64,000 nucleotides of DNA from contig NZ_CP080417.1 of the NCBI RefSeq assembly GCF_019457535.1, positions 3,286,001-3,350,000 on the forward strand, in the 5' to 3' direction. Numbering within the stretch: position 1 is the stretch's first letter; the number at the start of each line of letters is the position of its first letter. This DNA is from Shewanella halotolerans. GTDB lineage: Bacteria; Pseudomonadota; Gammaproteobacteria; Enterobacterales; Shewanellaceae. A model generated the notes under the pieces. It saw nothing but the letters and a program-made list of their open reading frames with translations. It was not told where the DNA came from and made no database searches. Positions 61,901 to 64,000 of this stretch are shown piece after piece. The translations under genes and the position numbers were made by a program.

Positions 61901-64000
61901 TTAGAAACGCAGTGCGACACCCACCTTGTATCTCGCTTCGCCTTCGAAGCTCCATACCGGGTAGTTATCTTTAAACTCGGCGATCACATCTGGGTTGTCG
62001 ACAGGCGAGACACCGATCTGGATACTGTCTTCCTCTGTGAGGTTAACGGCTTCGAAGGTCAGATCCATCCAATCGGTCACGCTGTAGTTCATGCTCAGAT
62101 CCAGCGAGCCATAGTCTTGGTGCTGACGGTTACCATAGAAACCTGGTAGCTCACGCATCATGTATTCGCTGCGCCAGTTGTAGGCCAGACGCGCAGAGAA
62201 GCTTTCCATCTCATAGTAGCCCACAAGGTTAACCGTGTGCTTAGAAGAGTCAGAGAAGACACCCACTTTATCTGGGTAGTTCTCGGCAGGAGAGCCTGCA
62301 TCGGCGAAGGTATAGTTAACCGAGTAGCCAAGACCATTTTCGAACGAGTCTTGCAGCTGTAGTTCAACCCCTTCGATATGACCACCGTTAGCATTGTACT
62401 TCTCGCTGACAGTCCAGCAGTCATAGACGCCAACACCACAGGCGCTGTAGCCTTGATCTCTGAGGTTATCGTCTTCGATGCCAATCTGTTGATTTAGCTT
62501 CTGACGAGTGGTGATGAAAGAGCTCACGTCTTTGATGAAGTAAGTCAAAGAAGCCAGACCCTCACCGCCGAAGTACCATTCCAGGCTCACATCGGCCTGG
62601 GTCGCCTTAAATGGCTCCAGAGCAACAGAACCACGGTTAAGCTTCTCGTTACCTGGCGTGCCATCGTTCAGCCCAGGAAGAGTCGAAGTGGCAAACAGGT
62701 CTGCGTAGTTAGGACGAGACATCACCTGAGCCGCTGTGGTACGTAGCAAGAGATCCGGTGCTAAGTCGAACGTCACGTTGATGCTTGGCAATACGTCACT
62801 GTAGCTCGACTTGTCTGTGCTCAACTCATCGGCGAACTGACCGCTTGAACTCAGCGCATAGTAATCAGACTCGATATCGGTGGAGATGAAACGTAGACCA
62901 AAGTTACCGCGGATCCCTTCCGCCTCGAAGTTAGCCATGGCGTAGGCGGCCAGGTTCTTCTCATTCAGAGTACCGTAACCAGACTTATCGCGGGTGAAGC
63001 CATCAACAGAGGCCTTAGCGTCACGGATCATGGCATCGAAATTTGGCTTAGGCAGAGTAAAACCTGCGCCAGATGAGATGGTGCCTGAGTAGTATTCAGA
63101 GGCATCCTTAGCCACTATGTCACCCACTATTGCCGCGTCAGTTTGCTGTGTCACGTCATGGTCGGCATAGCGCACGCCGGCTTTAATCGAGGTGATGGCA
63201 CCAAAATCAACCGGGAAGGTCAGATCGAACTGAGCATAGGTCTCTTCGTCGGTGTTAGGCTGTTTCTTCAGCGCCCAACCTGCAGTTTCTAGCTGACCAT
63301 TGAAGTCGCCCGCATCGAAAGACTTGTTGGCAATGTCGATAATAATCTTTTCACCGGTAGCGTCATAGTGACCGGCGAAGTCACCAGGCTGACCGATAGA
63401 GTTACCATAGTTAGAAGTTAGGCTGGTACCACCATCCGCCTTGGTATTACCTACACGACCTTCGAGGGTAAAGTTGTCACCCTCATATTTAAAATCCAGA
63501 TCATAGGTGTCAGACGACATCTCGGCTTCACGTGCCCAAGTCTGTGCCCAGGCAAAGCCACCCTCACCCGTATGGGTGATATCGGTACAGACACCTGCGG
63601 CGTTGGTCTGATTACAGGTGCTTACGCCTTGCTGAGTCGGGAAGAGGAAAATAGAGGTGTTGGCGTTGTTTGCCTTGAGATCCAGGCTAGTCACCGTTAG
63701 GCCAAACTCTAAATTATCGGTCGGACGATACTGGGCTGCTATATTATAGGCGGTGCGCTCACGATCTTGCTGAAAGGTAGTCGGCACAATTTCCCCCCAG
63801 CCCAGCAGGGTCTCGATACCGTTACGCTGATAATCGGTTTGAGAGCCAGCAGCTGAGACCAGAACACCGAAGGTCTCGTCCTCGTTTGCCCAGCTATACA
63901 GGCCAGAGAGGGCAGGATCTGTCTCTTCAGAGACAGTACCATAGTCGCCCTTGGCACTTAGAAATAGTGTATTGGCTTCTAAATCTAAAGGTTTACGTGT
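61901..64000 (-). CDS. TonB-dependent receptor, 5' end beyond the window
   Basis: Outer-membrane beta-barrel for energy-dependent substrate import. 699 residues visible; open at the right edge, so the signal peptide and plug are missing. Strand-type repeats (NTLFLSAKGDYGTVSEETDP..., YNIAAQYRPTDNLEFGLTVTSLDL, MRELPGFYGNRQHQDYGSLDLSMNYSVTDWMDLTFEAVNLTEEDSIQ) and the C-terminal GEARYKVGVALRF with final Phe identify it as the Caulobacter-type oligosaccharide receptor group. Context with hex, nagP and sapC suggests chitin oligosaccharides. Confidence 0.94.
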   Translation of the reverse strand, partial: TRKPLDLEANTLFLSAKGDYGTVSEETDPALSGLYSWANEDETFGVLVSAAGSQTDYQRNGIETLLGWGEIVPTTFQQDRERTAYNIAAQYRPTDNLEFGLTVTSLDLKANNANTSIFLFPTQQGVSTCNQTNAAGVCTDITHTGEGGFAWAQTWAREAEMSSDTYDLDFKYEGDNFTLEGRVGNTKADGGTSLTSNYGNSIGQPGDFAGHYDATGEKIIIDIANKSFDAGDFNGQLETAGWALKKQPNTDEETYAQFDLTFPVDFGAITSIKAGVRYADHDVTQQTDAAIVGDIVAKDASEYYSGTISSGAGFTLPKPNFDAMIRDAKASVDGFTRDKSGYGTLNEKNLAAYAMANFEAEGIRGNFGLRFISTDIESDYYALSSSGQFADELSTDKSSYSDVLPSINVTFDLAPDLLLRTTAAQVMSRPNYADLFATSTLPGLNDGTPGNEKLNRGSVALEPFKATQADVSLEWYFGGEGLASLTYFIKDVSSFITTRQKLNQQIGIEDDNLRDQGYSACGVGVYDCWTVSEKYNANGGHIEGVELQLQDSFENGLGYSVNYTFADAGSPAENYPDKVGVFSDSSKHTVNLVGYYEMESFSARLAYNWRSEYMMRELPGFYGNRQHQDYGSLDLSMNYSVTDWMDLTFEAVNLTEEDSIQIGVSPVDNPDVIAEFKDNYPVWSFEGEARYKVGVALRF

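Overview
The window looks like a chromosomal segment of a marine gammaproteobacterium, most probably Shewanella. This rests on gene content and order: a yqgE-ruvX pair near hemH, pilU/pilT and yggS-proC-yggT-yggU-DUF4426-rdgB-hemW; a yggN-glsB-yggL-trmB-mutY-yggX block; and a Shewanella-type chitin/N-acetylglucosamine (GlcNAc) cluster (nagK-nagA-nagX-nagP-hex) with repeated TGACAACGCTGTCA operators. I could not run a database search, so the genus call is an inference.

Layout. 1-3.5 kb: RND efflux pump (permease cut by the window edge, plus lipoprotein adaptor). 4-6.3 kb: small hypothetical, type II NADH dehydrogenase, small lipoprotein. 7.7-12.5 kb: acyl-CoA thioesterase, then two tandem alkaline phosphatases (the second a lipoprotein with a collagen-like linker) and a secreted partner. 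12.6-20 kb: threonine aldolase, TRIC-type membrane protein with a duplicated 3' end, OmpA-like protein plus MscS, a divergent PACE efflux/LysR pair, DUF924- and DUF4136-type proteins, and a small membrane gene behind a Fur-box promoter. 21.8-23.1 kb: yciH, yqgE, ruvX. 23.2-29.7 kb: accessory island. 29.7-38 kb: hemH, pilU, pilT, yggS to hemW. 38-48.8 kb: DUF885 peptidase-like protein, a candidate small RNA, LysR, yggN to yggX, yceI plus cytochrome b561. 49.2-49.4 kb: tRNA-Phe and tRNA-Thr. 49.5-64 kb: chitin/GlcNAc regulon, then SapC, a flavin halogenase-like protein and a TonB-dependent receptor.

The most unusual part is 23.2-29.7 kb. It is a block of five gene cassettes, all on the minus strand, each followed by an attC-like recombination site. 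No integron integrase is present, so it is a cluster of attC sites lacking an integrase. The cassettes encode a double zinc-ribbon protein, a membrane protein (broken), an Imm44-like protein, a HEPN-domain protein and a DUF6414-like protein (broken). Two are broken by copies of one 1318-bp IS10-like insertion sequence. Four copies with identical transposases lie in the window. Three carry perfect 9-bp target duplications; the fourth has mismatched flanks, a sign of deletion. Copies of a Shewanella-type interspersed repeat bracket the island.

How genes work together. Hex releases GlcNAc from chitin oligomers, and the TonB receptor probably imports oligomers. NagP takes up GlcNAc, NagK phosphorylates it and NagA deacetylates it. 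Operators lie upstream of nagP, nagK and sapC. The regulator NagR and a GlcN-6-P deaminase are not in the window. Housekeeping blocks (DNA repair mutY, ruvX; nucleotide sanitation rdgB; heme hemH, hemW; twitching ATPases pilT/pilU) are ordinary.
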